A stretch of DNA of 64,000 bases from Cellulomonas sp. URHE0023 (GTDB taxonomy: Bacteria > Actinomycetota > Actinomycetes > Actinomycetales > Cellulomonadaceae): contig NZ_JIAN01000007.1 of NCBI RefSeq assembly GCF_000688475.1, positions 62,001 through 126,000 of the forward strand. The letters are read 5' to 3'. Shown here in pieces: positions 63,082 through 64,000 of the stretch; within the stretch, counting starts at the first letter, position 1, and the number at the start of each line of letters is the position of its first letter. A program made the translations under genes and the position numbers. Under the pieces are notes generated by a model. The model was not told the DNA's origin and made no database searches. It saw only the letters and a list, made by a program, of their open reading frames with translations.

Positions 63082-63675
63082 TCAGAGACCGGCGTACGGC
63101 GGCCGGCTTGCAGTCCGCCGGATCTGGATCGCGGCACGCACGTAGTCGAGTCCGGTCACCACGGTGACGACCAGTGCCGCGGCCATGGCCAGGACGGCCG
63201 CCACGGTCACCCACCCGGGGAGCACGTCGAGCGGCATGAGGTACAGACCGATCGCGACCGACTGCAGGACCGTCTTCAGCTTGCCCCCGCGGGAGGCGGG
63301 CAGGACCACGTAGCGCAGCAGGAAGAACCGCATGACCGTGATGCCGATCTCTCGGACGAGGATCACGACGGTGACCCACCACGACAGCTCTCCCAGCCAG
63401 GACAGGAGGACCAGAGCGGTGCCGACGAGCAGCTTGTCGGCGATGGGGTCGAGCAGCTTGCCCAGGTCGGTGACCTGCCCGGACCGGCGGGCGAGCCAGC
63501 CGTCCACGCGGTCGGTGGCCGCCGCGAGCACGAAGATCACGGTCGCGGTCCACCGCCAGCCGGTGCTGTGCCCACCGTCGGCGAGAAGCGCCCATGCGAA
63601 GAACGGCACCAGCGCGATGCGCAGGACCGTGAGCATGTTCGCCAGGTTCCAAGCGGAGGGCACGGCGTCGACCAC
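63082..63675 (-). CDS. pgsA: CDP-diacylglycerol--glycerol-3-phosphate 3-phosphatidyltransferase-like
   Basis: A 197-residue membrane enzyme of the CDP-alcohol phosphatidyltransferase family. The signature D-G-x2-A-R-x8-G-x3-D-x3-D is visible as DGWLARRSGQVTDLGKLLDPIAD. About five transmembrane helices. It starts MVDAVPSAWNLANMLTVLRI, typical of PgsA. Product: phosphatidylglycerophosphate. GTG start. Order pgsA-cinA-clgR is conserved in actinobacteria. Confidence 0.94.
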   Translation of the reverse strand: MVDAVPSAWNLANMLTVLRIALVPFFAWALLADGGHSTGWRWTATVIFVLAAATDRVDGWLARRSGQVTDLGKLLDPIADKLLVGTALVLLSWLGELSWWVTVVILVREIGITVMRFFLLRYVVLPASRGGKLKTVLQSVAIGLYLMPLDVLPGWVTVAAVLAMAAALVVTVVTGLDYVRAAIQIRRTASRPPYAGL

Positions 63676-63770
63676 CGGAACAGCCTAGGTGGACGACGGC
63701 CATGCTCAGGTACACCGCACGCCGATGACCTCCCGCCTCGACCGGCGGCGCCGGCACGGGAGGTAGCCGC

Positions 63771-64000
63771 TCAGGTGGAGACGTCACCCGGTTGTGCCGG
63801 CCCGTACAGCCAGCCCTGGCCGTAACGCCACCCGTTGCGGTGCAGGAACTCGGCCTGCTCCTCGTGCTCGATGCCCTCGGCGATCGTGACCATCGCGAGC
63901 TCGCGCGCCAGCGCCCCGAGTGCCCGGGCCACCTTGCCGGCCGTGGGGTCCTCGGGGATCCCCGAGGTGAACGACATGTCGAGCTTGACGCCCGCCACGG
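63771..64000 (-). CDS. EAL-domain protein (partial, C-terminal end)
   Basis: The last 75 or so residues of a c-di-GMP phosphodiesterase-type EAL domain: VKLDMSF (barrel strand with a metal-site Asp), TIAEGIEHEEQAEFLHRNG and the closing GQGWLYGPAQP. The N-terminal part and the EAL motif itself lie beyond the right edge, so activity cannot be judged. It is separated from pgsA by 95 bases and ends with the usual short tail. Confidence 0.88.
   Translation of the reverse strand, partial: VAGVKLDMSFTSGIPEDPTAGKVARALGALARELAMVTIAEGIEHEEQAEFLHRNGWRYGQGWLYGPAQPGDVST

Overview
The window is very GC-rich chromosomal DNA from an actinomycete, most likely a Micrococcales member of the Cellulomonas type. 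This rests on the GC3-heavy codons, frequent GTG starts, several start codons placed 6-7 bases after a TANNNT-like -10 hexamer (leaderless mRNAs), and actinobacterial marker families: DUF3040, DUF3046, DUF5302, the SAV_6107-type HEPN protein, ClgR, a LigB-like/YbjN group beside miaA-miaB, and gluABCD. Almost all of it is ordinary, densely packed chromosome. No tRNA, rRNA, CRISPR array, transposase or integrase was recognised.

Layout. (1) 1-8638, minus strand: the first half of the dcw cluster, read mraZ - rsmH - ftsL - ftsI - murE - murF - mraY - murD (cut by the window edge), most junctions overlapping by four bases. (2) 8639-9004: the mraZ/moxR divergent control region, with three groups of 10-bp-phased GTGG boxes and a perfect 18-bp inverted repeat, interpreted as MraZ operators. 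(3) 9005-13887: moxR - DUF58 - transglutaminase operon, then a convergent DUF3040 gene. (4) 14015-16624: an SOS-type locus (HEPN protein plus a degenerate Y-family polymerase) sharing a perfect LexA palindrome with a divergent SAM-dependent methyltransferase. (5) 16696-21472: cold-shock protein, PAC2 protein, and a three-gene signalling operon (RsbU-like phosphatase with receiver, CHASE3 histidine kinase, response regulator). (6) 21678-29099: HelD-like helicase, serA, DUF5302, aldo/keto reductase, S9 peptidase, nrdR. (7) 29411-30894: divergent LysM cell-division-inhibitor-like gene and lexA, with LexA boxes between. (8) 30998-44253: Rho-N-like small protein, ldh, dinG, hflX, a methyltransferase, an MFS exporter, thioredoxin, dapF, miaA, three YbjN proteins, a LigB-fold protein and miaB. 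(9) 44254-45952: the one accessory-looking stretch, made of a repeat-rich 0.5 kb, a micro-ORF and a beta-helix protein. (10) 46069-49429: the gluABCD glutamate uptake system. (11) 49434-56076: rny, recX, recA, an MBL-fold hydrolase, a membrane phosphodiesterase and DUF3046. (12) 56152-64000: lhr-nei repair operon, clgR, cinA/pncC, pgsA and the C-terminal end of an EAL protein.

How it works together. Two regulatory themes recur. Cell-wall growth and division (dcw genes, moxR/transglutaminase operon) converge on MraZ-type boxes. DNA damage (lexA, LysM inhibitor, recA-recX, HEPN-polymerase) converges on LexA boxes of the CGAAC-N4-GTTCG type, with further repair genes (dinG, lhr, nei) lacking a visible box. 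The more unusual observations are the mirrored MraZ-box architecture, the Y-family polymerase that has lost a key catalytic aspartate, and the beta-helix locus between miaB and gluA.
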